Positions 36,818 to 44,490 of a stretch of DNA of 64,000 nt are shown here, piece by piece. The notes under the pieces are model-generated. The model saw only the letters and a program-made list of their open reading frames with translations, made no database searches and was not told the DNA's origin. The stretch's first letter is position 1. Each line of letters opens with the position of its first letter. The stretch covers positions 434,001-498,000 of the forward strand of contig NZ_AP022565.1 in assembly GCF_010727325.1 (NCBI RefSeq), written 5' to 3'. The position numbers and the translations under genes are program-made. The stretch comes from Mycolicibacterium alvei (GTDB lineage Bacteria > Actinomycetota > Actinomycetes > Mycobacteriales > Mycobacteriaceae).

Positions 36818-37669
36818 GTGCCCATGCTGCTTCTTGCCGACATCCTGTCCACGCTCGATCTGGTCGAGTCGGGTGACGGCATCTTCGTTGCCGAACAACG
36901 GGACAACCCCAGCCATCACATTGTGGGTGGGCATATCTCCGCCCAGGCGCTGATGGCGGCCAGCCGAACGGTTCCCGGCCGACTGCCGCACAGCCTGCAC
37001 GTCTATCTGCTGCGCGCCGGTGACGCCCGGTATCCGGTGCAGATGGAGGTCAGCAGCCTGCGGGACGGCGGATCGCTGTCCACCCGCCGGGTCATCGGCC
37101 GCCAAGGCGGTGAGGTGTTGCTGGAAGCGCTCGTCTCGTTCAGCGTTGACATGGACGCCGCCGATTACCATCAACCCCGGCCTGTGGTGCCTGATCCAGA
37201 GACTCTGCCCCCGGTGGAGGAGCAACTGCAGGCGTTTGCCGATGAGGCCGGTGGGTACTGGGTGAACCCGCAGTGGATCGAGCGGCGCTACATCGATCCG
37301 CCGCCGCGGCTGGCGATCGATCTGCCCGAACCGCCGGCGCGCACCCGGATGTGGTGGCGCGTGGGCGAACCGGTAACCGATGATCCGATCGTCAACAGCT
37401 GTCTGCTGACGTACTTTTCGGGCACGGCGTTGCTCGACACGACGGTGACGATGCGGCGTGCGACGCAGGTGAGTGTTTTTTCGGCGCTGATCGACCTGGC
37501 CATCTGGTTCCACCGCCCCGCTGATCTGTCCGATTGGTTGCTGTCTGACCAGGTTTCACCCAGCGGCATCAACGGGCGCGGCCTGGCCAGTGCGACGCTG
37601 TACAACCGCGCCGGGCAACTCGTGTGCTCGACAGCGCAGGAGATGTACTTCGGCCGCCGCCGCGACTGA
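36818..37669 (+). CDS. tesB: Acyl-CoA thioesterase II (TesB family)
   Basis: A 283-aa double hot-dog protein that hydrolyses acyl-CoA to free acid and CoA. It shows the N-terminal HHIVGGHISAQALMAASRTVP, the SLHVYLLRAGD strand-helix and the C-terminal SPSGINGRGLASATLYNRAGQLV hot-dog with the catalytic-type Asp/Thr/Gln region. The frame is open upstream to 36509, but GTG 36818 lies 6 nt after a GATAAT box, the expected leaderless geometry. ATG 36824 is the alternative. An IS element inserted right behind its stop. Confidence 0.88.
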   Translation: MPMLLLADILSTLDLVESGDGIFVAEQRDNPSHHIVGGHISAQALMAASRTVPGRLPHSLHVYLLRAGDARYPVQMEVSSLRDGGSLSTRRVIGRQGGEVLLEALVSFSVDMDAADYHQPRPVVPDPETLPPVEEQLQAFADEAGGYWVNPQWIERRYIDPPPRLAIDLPEPPARTRMWWRVGEPVTDDPIVNSCLLTYFSGTALLDTTVTMRRATQVSVFSALIDLAIWFHRPADLSDWLLSDQVSPSGINGRGLASATLYNRAGQLVCSTAQEMYFGRRRD

Positions 37670-37687
37670 CTCATACTTTCTTCGGCG

Positions 37688-37715
37688 CTATCCCTCGACT
37701 TCAGTCGGGGGATAG
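37688..37715 (+). repeat. IS605-type left-end hairpin
   Basis: CTATCCCTCGACT (37688-37700) pairs with AGTCGGGGGATAG (37703-37715) with one mismatch and a 2-nt loop. Subterminal hairpins like this are what TnpA (Y1 transposase) recognises in single-stranded form. Confidence 0.75.
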
Positions 37716-37781
37716 CCGATCCCATGGTTCGGTCCGCGTAGCAGACAGTTGATGTCGTAGGCGTGGTTTATCGTGAGGTTC

Positions 37782-38099
37782 ATGCAGTACCAGTCGACAC
37801 GTAAATCGGTGTTTTCGGTGCACTACCACGTGATTTGGTGCCCGAAGTACCGCCGTGATGTGTTGCGTGGGCCGATCCAGACGCGGTTGAAGCAGATCAT
37901 CGGTGAGGTGGTCGCCGAGATTCTGAAAGGGCGCTCGTCGCGGCGCCTTAGGCAGGAGTTCGCGCATCTGGCGAGGATGAAATGCTTGTGGTCACCATCG
38001 TGGTTTGTCTCTACGGTGGGCGGTGCGCCCTTGGAGGTGGTTGGCCGCTACGTGGAGAATCAGAAACCTACGGCTGGGCGAAAGGTGACGGCTGCATAG
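37782..38099 (+). pseudogene. tnpA: IS200-type Y1 transposase TnpA lacking the HUH segment
   Basis: The 105-aa frame starts normally (QSTRKSVFSVHYHVIWCPKYRRDVL). It ends normally with LKGRSSRRLRQEF, SWFVSTVGGAPLEVV and the YVENQ helix carrying the nucleophilic Tyr. Family members are about 130-140 aa. The block expected between GEVVAEI and LKGRSS, which holds the metal-binding MPDHVHLLV (HUH) motif, is missing without loss of frame. The protein should therefore be unable to cut DNA. The stop is 2 nt before the tnpB ATG. Confidence 0.82.
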
Positions 38100-38101
38100 C
38101 G

Positions 38102-39331
38102 ATGGCGCACCGTTACCGCATGTATCCGACCGCTCAGCAGGCGGTGTTCATGTTGGAACGGCACTGTGCCGATGCCCGTTACGTGTGGAATCTTGCTGTC
38201 GAGCAGTTCAATTGGGGGCGCTCTGGTAGATCGGCGCCGGGTCCGGCGGCTCGGCAGAAACAACTCGCTGCAGCCCGGCAGGCGTTTGAGTGGCTGGCGG
38301 CGGGGTCGTCGGCGGTGCAGCAGCAGGCCCTGCGGGATTTCGACCGCGCCGTGGCGGGATTCTTCACAGGCACCCATCGCCGGCCGACGTGGCGACGTAA
38401 ACATCTCGATGAGGGCTTCTGCATTCGCGACAGCCGTGTCGAGCCGGTGAATCGTAAATGGGCGCAGGTGTTCGTCCCGAAACTCGGGCTGGTCATGTTG
38501 CGGCTCTCTCGCCCGCTGCCGGCCGGCAAGCTCGGCATGGCCCGGGTCACCTGCAAGGCGGGCCGCTGGCACGTCAGCTTCCCGGCTCCCCAGCCAGGGG
38601 TGCCGGCTGCGGCGGGCCGTGAGGAGTGCATGGTCGGAATCGACCGGGGCGTGAAAACCACGCTCGCACTCTCGGATGGCACGATGCTGCGGGCCCCGGT
38701 CATGCGCCGCGTCGAGCAGAACAAGCTGATCCGGCTGCAGCAGCAGCTGGCGCGTTGCCGCAAAGGCAGTATCCGCCGAGGCAAGGTGAAAGCCCGTATC
38801 GCCACACTGCACGCGAGAGTGGCCGATCGGCGCCGCGACTGGATCGAGAAAACCACCACCAGAATCACGGCCACCTATGGTGTGGTCGCGGTGGAGAAAC
38901 TGCCGACTCGGAACATGGTGCGGGCACCGAAACCCAAGCCCGACCCCGAGGTGCCGGGTCACTACCTGCCGAACGGGAAAGCCGCGAAATCCGGTTTGAA
39001 CCGGGGGATCTATGCGAACTGCTGGGGTGTGATCGCCCAGCGTTTGGAACACAAAACGTCCGCGTCCGGTACCACCCTCATCGAGGTGCCGGCCGCGTAC
39101 AGCAGTCTGGAGTGCCGCAACTGTGGCCACAGCGTGAAGGAAAACCGTAAGAGCCAAGCGGAATTCCAGTGCGTGAAATGTGGCCACCAGGACCACGCGG
39201 ACCTGCAGGCAGCCAACACCATCCTCGTCCGGGCCACCCGGCCCGCGCACACCTCCGGACTGGAGGCAACACCCGCCACCACGGGTGTGCTCGCGCAAGC
39301 GAGAAGACCCGATGACGCACACGCGGCATAG
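38102..39331 (+). CDS. tnpB: TnpB RNA-guided endonuclease (IS605 family)
   Basis: A 409-aa TnpB, the ancestor-type relative of Cas12. The RuvC acidic residues are present: D181 in GIDRGVKTTLAL, E265 in VAVEKLP and D367 in HADLQAANTIL. The usual DxNAA is DLQAA here. The four-cysteine zinc finger is C338, C341, C357 and C360. An N-terminal HTH (YRMYPTAQQAVFMLERH) is intact. It appears catalytically complete, unlike tnpA. Its guide RNA would come from the tnpB 3' end and right-end hairpin, with the guide part in the sequence just past 39365. Confidence 0.9.
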   Translation: MAHRYRMYPTAQQAVFMLERHCADARYVWNLAVEQFNWGRSGRSAPGPAARQKQLAAARQAFEWLAAGSSAVQQQALRDFDRAVAGFFTGTHRRPTWRRKHLDEGFCIRDSRVEPVNRKWAQVFVPKLGLVMLRLSRPLPAGKLGMARVTCKAGRWHVSFPAPQPGVPAAAGREECMVGIDRGVKTTLALSDGTMLRAPVMRRVEQNKLIRLQQQLARCRKGSIRRGKVKARIATLHARVADRRRDWIEKTTTRITATYGVVAVEKLPTRNMVRAPKPKPDPEVPGHYLPNGKAAKSGLNRGIYANCWGVIAQRLEHKTSASGTTLIEVPAAYSSLECRNCGHSVKENRKSQAEFQCVKCGHQDHADLQAANTILVRATRPAHTSGLEATPATTGVLAQARRPDDAHAA

Positions 39332-39335
39332 GGAA

Positions 39336-39358
39336 TCCCGCGATCTTCAGTCGCGGGA
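39336..39358 (+). repeat. IS605-type right-end hairpin / likely omega-RNA scaffold end
   Basis: TCCCGCGA (39336-39343) and TCGCGGGA (39351-39358) flank a 7-nt loop TCTTCAG. The hairpin lies 4 nt after the tnpB stop. The loop sequence resembles that of the left-end hairpin (CTTCAG shared). Confidence 0.75.
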
Positions 39359-39367
39359 GAGGGTCAC

Positions 39368-40903
39368 TCATCGGGTGGACTTGACCACCTGGGCGAAGTT
39401 GAACTGCCAGCGTTCCACGATGTGGAAACCCATGCTCTCGGGTACCTGATAGGCCGGAGCGCGGTCCAGTCGGGGTCCGGGCTGCAGTCTTTCACCGCTC
39501 TGTCGGCTCGGTACTGCGGGGTCGCGTTCGGACACCGTCCACAACACCGTGCAGCGACGCACCTGGTCGGCGACGCCCCAGATCCCGAGATGCGCATCCC
39601 ACAATCGATTCCGTTGCCAGGCCGGCCTTCCTCGGCCGGGGTCGATGAGGTCGGCGTAGGCGGCGGGCCGGGCGGCGGTAATGGGGCGAATGGGGCCCGG
39701 CTTCCACGAGGCGGTGTTGTCGAAGATCACGCAGTCGCCGGGGGATGAGTGCGCCGAGATGACGTCGGCCACCTGACTGAAGTCCATGCCCTCCTTGGCG
39801 TACGGGCCGCGCTGCACCGTCAGGTAGTTGGGCGTCGCCGCGACGGCGAACACCGCCAATGTGGCAGTGACCCATTCCCTGCTGCGAGCCACCGCGACCA
39901 CACACACGGCGAGCAGCAGCGCCATCCCCGGCGTGGTGAAACAGAGGTAGCGAGGGTAGTAAAGCGGTTGGGCAACAGCCGAATACGCCAGTAACACGGC
40001 GGTCGGGGCGACAACCCACACCACGGCCACGGCCACCAGCCGCCGGGTGCCGTCATCGGTGGGCCGCCGCCTGGTCAACAGGGGCGCGCTCAGCACGACG
40101 GCCGCCAGTACCGCGAACGCCACACTTTCGTCGAAGTACTGGTTGACCAGGACTTCGGCAAACGAATGCAGTCCCAGCGGTGAGATCCACCCGACCTGGA
40201 AGCTCTGCGAACGACACCACAAGACGAACGGGACCACGACGACGACGGCTGCTGCCGTAACCGAGGCCCACCTGATCCGGGTGCGACGCCGGTTGCAGAC
40301 GATCGCGACGGCCACGGCGTGCGGAACCACCATCAGCACCACGAACATGTTCAGCACGGTGGAGCCCGCCAGCAGCGCACCGTATGACAGCCACACCGCG
40401 GTGCGGTCGCGCCGGATGGCGGAGATGAGCAGAACTGTCAGCCAGACCGCGGCCAACGTCGACCAGGAGTAGGAGCGGGCCTCGATACCTGCCCACGTGA
40501 TCCTCGGCAGCATCGCGAAAAGAATGCCCGCACAAACGGATACCGTCCGGGTACTGAACTGCCGGCCGAGAACCACGACCCCGGCCGCGGCGCCACCGAT
40601 GGCCAGACAGCTGGAGAACCTGGACCAGAACTCCGTTGCCGGAAAGATGGCGAACCAGCCGTGCATGCCGAGGTAATACAGCCCGTGCACGGCGTCGATG
40701 TGGCCGATCAGGTCCCACAGCTGCGGTATCGAGCGGGTCGCCGCCGATATGGTGGCGGCCTCGTCGAACCACAGCGACGGACGGGCCGCTCCCGCCGCGC
40801 ACAGTGCTACGGCAAACGCCGCCACCGCCAGGGCGTCGATTCGGGCTTCGCGAACGACGCGCCGGTCCGCGCCCTCGGCGCGCTCGTTCAGCGATAAATC
40901 CAC
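39368..40903 (-). CDS. GT-C family membrane glycosyltransferase (Rv1635c-like mannosyltransferase)
   Basis: A 511-aa polytopic protein with about 10-12 spans. The GT-C signature loop SLWFDEAATISAATRS follows the first span, with the acidic residue expected to bind the polyprenyl-phosphate sugar. The soluble C-terminal part contains DCVIFDNTASWKPG. By position (next to the Rv1636-type stress protein) and family it corresponds to Rv1635c, the mannosyltransferase that begins mannose capping of LAM in M. tuberculosis. The acceptor in this species is not certain, since many fast growers cap differently. The start is GTG at 40903. Confidence 0.82.
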   Translation of the reverse strand: MDLSLNERAEGADRRVVREARIDALAVAAFAVALCAAGAARPSLWFDEAATISAATRSIPQLWDLIGHIDAVHGLYYLGMHGWFAIFPATEFWSRFSSCLAIGGAAAGVVVLGRQFSTRTVSVCAGILFAMLPRITWAGIEARSYSWSTLAAVWLTVLLISAIRRDRTAVWLSYGALLAGSTVLNMFVVLMVVPHAVAVAIVCNRRRTRIRWASVTAAAVVVVVPFVLWCRSQSFQVGWISPLGLHSFAEVLVNQYFDESVAFAVLAAVVLSAPLLTRRRPTDDGTRRLVAVAVVWVVAPTAVLLAYSAVAQPLYYPRYLCFTTPGMALLLAVCVVAVARSREWVTATLAVFAVAATPNYLTVQRGPYAKEGMDFSQVADVISAHSSPGDCVIFDNTASWKPGPIRPITAARPAAYADLIDPGRGRPAWQRNRLWDAHLGIWGVADQVRRCTVLWTVSERDPAVPSRQSGERLQPGPRLDRAPAYQVPESMGFHIVERWQFNFAQVVKSTR

Positions 40904-41253
40904 GTCAGCGATGGTGCAACCCCCTCAGGTGATGGCAAACAATAACCTGAGGCACCCCGACTGGCTTTGTCCGGCAGTGCTGTTACCGACCGGTCACCGG
41001 TTCAAATGGGCTGGATCACTCCGGCGGCGAATCGTCCTGGCGACAACCTGGATTCGGCCGAGATCGACTACGTCACGGTCGGCACCGTATTTGTGCCTCC
41101 ACGCGTTAACATCAGTGCCAATTCGCCGCACCGGACGCCAATAGTGGGTCCAGTTGTCGGCTGGCCGTGCGGGTGTCGTGATTTGCGCCCCTGGCCAGCG
41201 GGCGACGGGTTACTGTCTCGGGTGGCGTTGCAACTGACAGTGGGAGGGTATTG
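40904..41253. other. Non-coding interval before the universal stress protein gene
   Basis: These 350 bp between divergent genes contain an inverted repeat CCTCAGGT (40923-40930)/ACCTGAGG (40945-40952) with a 14-nt spacer near the glycosyltransferase start. A GGGAGGG ribosome site for the stress protein lies at 41242-41248. I see no convincing gene; open frames here lack ribosome sites and similarity. Confidence 0.5.
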
Positions 41254-41697
41254 ATGAGCGCGTATCGAACCGTGGTGGTCGGCACCGACGGATCTGATTC
41301 GTCGTTGCGTGCAGTCGACCGCGCCGGTCTGATTGCCGCCGGGTCGAATGCCAAGCTGATCGTGGCAACCGCGTACTTCCCTCAGAGCGAAGACCAGCGT
41401 GCCGCCGATGTGCTCAAGGAGGAGGGCTACAAGATGGCGGGCAATGCGCCGATCTACGCCATCCTCCGCGAGGCGACCGAACGCGCAAAGGCGGCCGGCG
41501 CCACCGACATCGAGGAGCGGCCGGTTGTCGGCGCTCCGGTCGATGCGCTCGTCGAGCTGGCCGAGGACGTCCAGGCGGATCTGCTGGTGGTGGGCAACGT
41601 CGGCCTGAGCACGATTGCCGGCCGTCTGCTGGGCTCAGTGCCCGCGAATGTGGCACGCCGGTCCAAGACCGACGTGCTCATCGTCCACACCAGCTGA
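41254..41697 (+). CDS. Universal stress protein (Rv1636-like)
   Basis: A 147-aa single-domain USP. It has the N-terminal VVVGTDGSDSSLRAV nucleotide loop and the C-terminal GNVGLSTIAGRLLGSVPANVARRS (the G-2x-G-9x-G-S/T ATP-site pattern). It is closest to the M. tuberculosis 15 kDa antigen Rv1636, which binds cAMP. ATG 41254 with GGGAGGG upstream is preferred over TTG 41251. It is adjacent to the MBL-hydrolase remnant and island, as Rv1636-Rv1637c would be. Confidence 0.92.
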   Translation: MSAYRTVVVGTDGSDSSLRAVDRAGLIAAGSNAKLIVATAYFPQSEDQRAADVLKEEGYKMAGNAPIYAILREATERAKAAGATDIEERPVVGAPVDALVELAEDVQADLLVVGNVGLSTIAGRLLGSVPANVARRSKTDVLIVHTS

Positions 41698-41713
41698 GCC
41701 GCCGGCTGCCCGA

Positions 41714-41820
41714 CTACCAACCGCGCTCGCGCCACTCCCCGACATGGGGACGTTCGGCGCCGAGCGTGGTGTCGTCGCCGTGGCCGGGGTACACCACCGT
41801 GCTGTCGTCGAGACGTCGAA
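41714..41820 (-). pseudogene. Displaced 3' end of the MBL-fold hydrolase gene
   Basis: The minus-strand frame reads DDSTVVYPGHGDDTTLGAERPHVGEWRERGW-stop, the same as the end of the complete gene at 44491-45174 apart from VG/LS. One base is missing relative to that copy just upstream (GACGTCT-CGACG), and no gene body precedes it. This is the original gene tail, cut off by insertion of the island. Confidence 0.85.
41769..41810. repeat. Left copy of the 42-bp island-flanking direct repeat (putative att site)
   Basis: Identical over 42 bp to 44546-44587, with ten more identical bases after a 1-nt indel. Outside the core the copies agree only partly, as expected for the two ends of a site-specifically integrated element. 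Confidence 0.75.
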
Positions 41821-41844
41821 TCGTAGATCCCACCACTGATGTGA

Positions 41845-42284
41845 ATGAGATTATCGGCGTTGAACGACTTGAAAGTTCAGCGTGCCTGGCAGGATGCAGC
41901 GCGGCTGTCCAGTGAATTTGATGGTTTGCTGGTGCCGCTGATCGCCGCCGCGATGAACGCTGGTGTGGCGCATCCCGCGGCGAAGGACAGCGTGGGCGGG
42001 TCACGGAGCCCGAAGACGAAATCGTTGGCGTTCGGGTTGGTAGTGGACACCACGGGCGTCGAGGACTACCGCACGGCGTGGAATGCGTGGGACGCCGATA
42101 ATGCGTGGGCCGAGCTGCTGAAGGTTGGCGCGAAGATCGCCGCCAAGGATCTGGATAAGCAGGGGCGGCGCGCATCCCGTCACGCCTCGTCGACCGGAAG
42201 ACGTTGCGCGAGGACGGGACGTATGTCCTCGTCCAGGTTGATCATGAATTGGAGCCGGTCACGACCTCCGAGGCCAGCGCTTAG
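41845..42284 (+). pseudogene. Frameshifted gene of unknown function
   Basis: The first frame from ATG 41845 gives LSALNDLKVQRAWQDAARLS ... AELLKVGAKIAAKDLDKQ. It then runs into arginine-rich noise. From about 42159 another frame (-1) continues with plausible protein (ARIPSRLVDRKTLREDG, VLVQVDHELEPVTTSEASA) to a TAG at 42282. A G-rich run (AGGGGCGGCG) marks the shift. Either a disrupted phage- or island-type gene or, less likely, programmed frameshifting. I do not recognise the family. Confidence 0.5.
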
Positions 42285-42298
42285 GATCACATGAAGAA

Positions 42299-42331
42299 AC
42301 CCCCGGCCCAAATCACTTGTGGGCCGGGGGT
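42299..42331. terminator. Hairpin terminator between convergent island genes
   Basis: ACCCCCGGCCCA (42299-42310) pairs perfectly with TGGGCCGGGGGT (42320-42331) across a 9-nt loop. It sits between the plus-strand frameshifted gene and the end of the minus-strand operon, so it may serve both. Confidence 0.75.
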
Positions 42332-42342
42332 CTTAATGGGGG

Positions 42343-42552
42343 TCACTTCTCGTGGATAAAGAACATCCCAAACGTATCCGGCCGCACGTGAACGCGTGTC
42401 TCTTTGCCATCGACCAAGACCGTTAAGTAGCACCACCCGCCGGGGGGTGTTCCTGTGACAAGTTTGACCACGTGATCCACTGGAGCATCTTCTGGCAACT
42501 CCAGATTGACTGGAGCGCCGTGCGGACCGACGAACGACAGAAGCTTAGTCAT
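42343..42552 (-). CDS. Small unknown protein (69 aa), last gene of the ESX-like operon
   Basis: A 69-aa, probably all-beta protein (KLLSFVGPHGAPVNLEL, TVLVDGKETRVHVRP) without signal peptide or membrane span. Its start overlaps the end of the preceding gene by 8 bp, so it is translationally coupled to the operon. No family is recognised. It could be an immunity or chaperone-like accessory factor, by position only. Confidence 0.65.
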   Translation of the reverse strand: MTKLLSFVGPHGAPVNLELPEDAPVDHVVKLVTGTPPGGWCYLTVLVDGKETRVHVRPDTFGMFFIHEK

Positions 42553-42841
42553 CAGTCTTCACCACTCGACTGCGAAGCATCCATACGAGGTGGCCGACGC
42601 CGTAGATCCCCGTCGCGGCACCCAGTACGACAGTGGTGGTGCTGACTCGCGATGAAAACGCCACGCCAATCCAGCACGAAATAGACATAGCAATCATGGC
42701 CAGCGCAGAAGCGAGGTGCGTGCGCTGCACAAGCTGTGGGCGCGATCGCGTACCCCGGCGCATGTACCAGGTGATCGCAAGACCAAGAACAAGTCCCGCG
42801 AGAATCGCCAGTGTTAAAGCCCCTATGGGCGTCATCCGCAA
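42545..42841 (-). CDS. Three-span membrane protein (98 aa), putative immunity protein
   Basis: A 98-aa polytopic protein with hydrophobic helices at about residues 5-25, 42-62 and 68-90. Basic loops (YMRRGTRSRP, MLRSRVVK) suggest the orientation. It overlaps the end of the WXG-like gene by 10 bp and the start of the 69-aa gene by 8 bp. Small polytopic membrane proteins next to glycine-rich T7SS toxins act as immunity factors in Staphylococcus (TspA/TsaI). That is the basis for the suggestion; there is no sequence similarity I can claim. Confidence 0.65.
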   Translation of the reverse strand: MRMTPIGALTLAILAGLVLGLAITWYMRRGTRSRPQLVQRTHLASALAMIAMSISCWIGVAFSSRVSTTTVVLGAATGIYGVGHLVWMLRSRVVKTDD

Positions 42842-43650
42842 TGCCTCATCTCGTTCAACGAATTAGCTACCAGCGCGCCACCGCTGAGGATGACTGGAAA
42901 GGTGCCACCAAGGGTAAATGGCATGCCAGCTATGCCAATTGCTACACCAGTGGTACCGGCAAGGGTTTGGCCAATATTGTTCCACACGTCGATGTTGTCG
43001 CAGGTGGGGAACATCTCAGGTGGACTGGCGTCGATCACCGTGGGCTGTGAGGGTGTCTGCTCGGTCTTGATCACTGGAGGCTCCCACGGGTCTGGGTCAC
43101 CACCGTCCTGCTTGAACCCGCCCCAGCTGGCGGCTTGCACCGTTGGCCCGCTGAAGCCTATGCCGTCCAGTTCGACGGCCTTTTCCTGGAGGCGCTGACC
43201 GACCAGCGAATCGGCCTGTGCAAGCTGGTCGGCGTTCCACTGGATGTTCTCGGCATGCTCGCGGCAGGCGGTGTATCGCGCACTCATCGTGGCGACGTCT
43301 ATCCGCCTGGTGTCGCGCACCTTCAGATCCTCGCTGACCTGAAACCCGGCTCCCTCGGCCTCGGCAATGGCGTCTACGGTCTTCTGCACGGCATTGCGTT
43401 GATCGGTGGCGCTGTCCTGAGCAATCGTGGCAGCTGCCCGCTGAACCTCACCCTGAGTCTGTACGACACGAGCGTCGGAGCTGACGTGGTCATATGCCGC
43501 ATCGCGCCCCGTGCCGGTCCAGTCGGCATCGCCTACCGTCTGCCGGTACTGGCTGAATAGTCGGTCTGATTCGTCGGCAGCGGCACGCCAGCGGGTTGCC
43601 GCGTCATCGAGGTAGGACACGTCCCAGCCGGCGATCTCGGACCGCCTCAC
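42832..43650 (-). CDS. WXG-like ESX (T7SS) substrate with glycine-rich hydrophobic C-terminus
   Basis: A 272-aa protein. The first about 140 residues are a helical hairpin with the turn motif DADWTGTGRDAA (W44-x-G46), the WXG100/LXG-type pattern. A proline-rich linker follows (DPDPWEPPVIKTEQTPSQP, about 185-205). A hydrophobic, glycine-rich C-terminal segment (227-262, GVAIGIAGMPFTLGG...) has cysteines at 217 and 271. It overlaps the upstream EspC-like gene by 4 bp. The architecture (export domain, linker, short membrane-active-looking tail) suggests a secreted effector or toxin; this is inference. Confidence 0.7.
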   Translation of the reverse strand: MRRSEIAGWDVSYLDDAATRWRAAADESDRLFSQYRQTVGDADWTGTGRDAAYDHVSSDARVVQTQGEVQRAAATIAQDSATDQRNAVQKTVDAIAEAEGAGFQVSEDLKVRDTRRIDVATMSARYTACREHAENIQWNADQLAQADSLVGQRLQEKAVELDGIGFSGPTVQAASWGGFKQDGGDPDPWEPPVIKTEQTPSQPTVIDASPPEMFPTCDNIDVWNNIGQTLAGTTGVAIGIAGMPFTLGGTFPVILSGGALVANSLNEMRHCG

Positions 43651-43919
43651 AGCGTCACCGCGATATCGTCGGCACCGTCACTGTCGGTGGTCTGATAGCT
43701 ACCGGTGGCGACCCGGAGGCCATCGGCGAGCTCGGATGCACGGCCAGACTGTCTGTCCCGAACCGACGTCAGTGCCGCGTCCATGGCCGCAACGCCAGCG
43801 TGGCCCTGCCGGTTACCGCCGGGACCCCCGGCGGTGCTCGTGGCGAGGCTGGCGGCAACGTCGTCCCCCGTCATCGCCGCCGATGTCAGCCCATCGGTGT
43901 TGACCCGCAAATCTGCCAC
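43647..43919 (-). CDS. EspC-like ESX secretion-associated protein
   Basis: A 90-aa protein like the EspC/DUF2580 family. It begins MADLRVNTDGL, has a helical hairpin and ends in ASELADGLRVATGSYQTTDSD. The YxxxD type VII secretion signal (Y75-D79) lies right after the second helix, as in EspC and WXG100 proteins. It is the first gene of a four-gene overlapping operon. It is probably the secretion partner of the WXG-like protein encoded next. Confidence 0.72.
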   Translation of the reverse strand: MADLRVNTDGLTSAAMTGDDVAASLATSTAGGPGGNRQGHAGVAAMDAALTSVRDRQSGRASELADGLRVATGSYQTTDSDGADDIAVTL

Positions 43920-43992
43920 CTACGCCCCCTCAGATCAAAGGTGTGTAGCAACGCTACCAAACGCGCTGACTGGGGCAGCCCGCAAACAAAAG

Positions 43993-44019
43993 CCGCCCCG
44001 TCGATTCGTGACGGGGCGG
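43993..44019 (-). terminator. Terminator of the 135-aa island gene
   Basis: CCGCCCCGTC (43993-44002) pairs with GACGGGGCGG (44010-44019). On the minus strand it is followed by CTTTTGTTT. It lies 17 nt beyond the stop of the gene at 44037-44444 and separates it from the ESX-like operon. Confidence 0.85.
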
Positions 44020-44036
44020 TTTGGTTTAGGCGAGAC

Positions 44037-44444
44037 TCACTGGTGGCGCTCGATCTCGGCTGCGGCTGCGATCATGTCCTTGCCCCACTCGCGGGCTTGG
44101 TCGGCCGTGCACGGATCGGGGACCTTCCCGGCGAACACGACCCGCTCGGCACGATCGTCGTCCCACTGCTGAATGACGATCTTCACGTCGCCGCGCGCCG
44201 TGCCATCAAAGAATCTGTACACGCTTGCGCCGTCGTCAATCCACTCGCTGCCCTTGCTGACCGCTCCCGCCGGCACGGGAACATCAGCCAGCCAGGTTTG
44301 CAACAGGTTCTCTTGGACGAGGCTGCGAGCGTATGCCACGAGCATCTCGTCCCTACGGGGATGGTCCATGCGGCTAAGCCCCTCCACCTGGGCTTGCTGG
44401 TCGGCATCGAGCTCACCGCGGAAGTCATTCCAGTCGTTGGTCAT
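44037..44444 (-). CDS. Hypothetical acidic protein (135 aa)
   Basis: A 135-aa acidic soluble protein (starts MTNDWNDFRGELDADQQ; contains YRFFDGTARGDVKIVIQQW and RVVFAGKVPDP). AAAGGG before ATG 44444 supports this start over the longer frame. It has its own terminator, so it is a separate transcription unit inside the island. No family recognised and no membrane segment seen. Confidence 0.6.
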   Translation of the reverse strand: MTNDWNDFRGELDADQQAQVEGLSRMDHPRRDEMLVAYARSLVQENLLQTWLADVPVPAGAVSKGSEWIDDGASVYRFFDGTARGDVKIVIQQWDDDRAERVVFAGKVPDPCTADQAREWGKDMIAAAAEIERHQ

Positions 44445-44490
44445 TGGGTGGCCCTTTCTCGCTTCTCTATGTGCGGCGACCCTCTGCGAT

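Larger units (their letters stand above)
37675..39365 (+). mobile_element. IS200/IS605-family insertion sequence (tnpA decayed, tnpB intact)
   Basis: The element comprises a left-end hairpin, a shortened tnpA, tnpB and a right-end hairpin, all in one orientation. No target duplication of transposase type and no terminal inverted repeats are expected for this family. Exact borders cannot be fixed by eye. The hexamer ACTCAT occurs just outside both ends (37669-37674 and 39366-39371), which suggests the borders given. It inserted between the tesB stop and the 3' end of the convergent glycosyltransferase gene. Confidence 0.8.
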
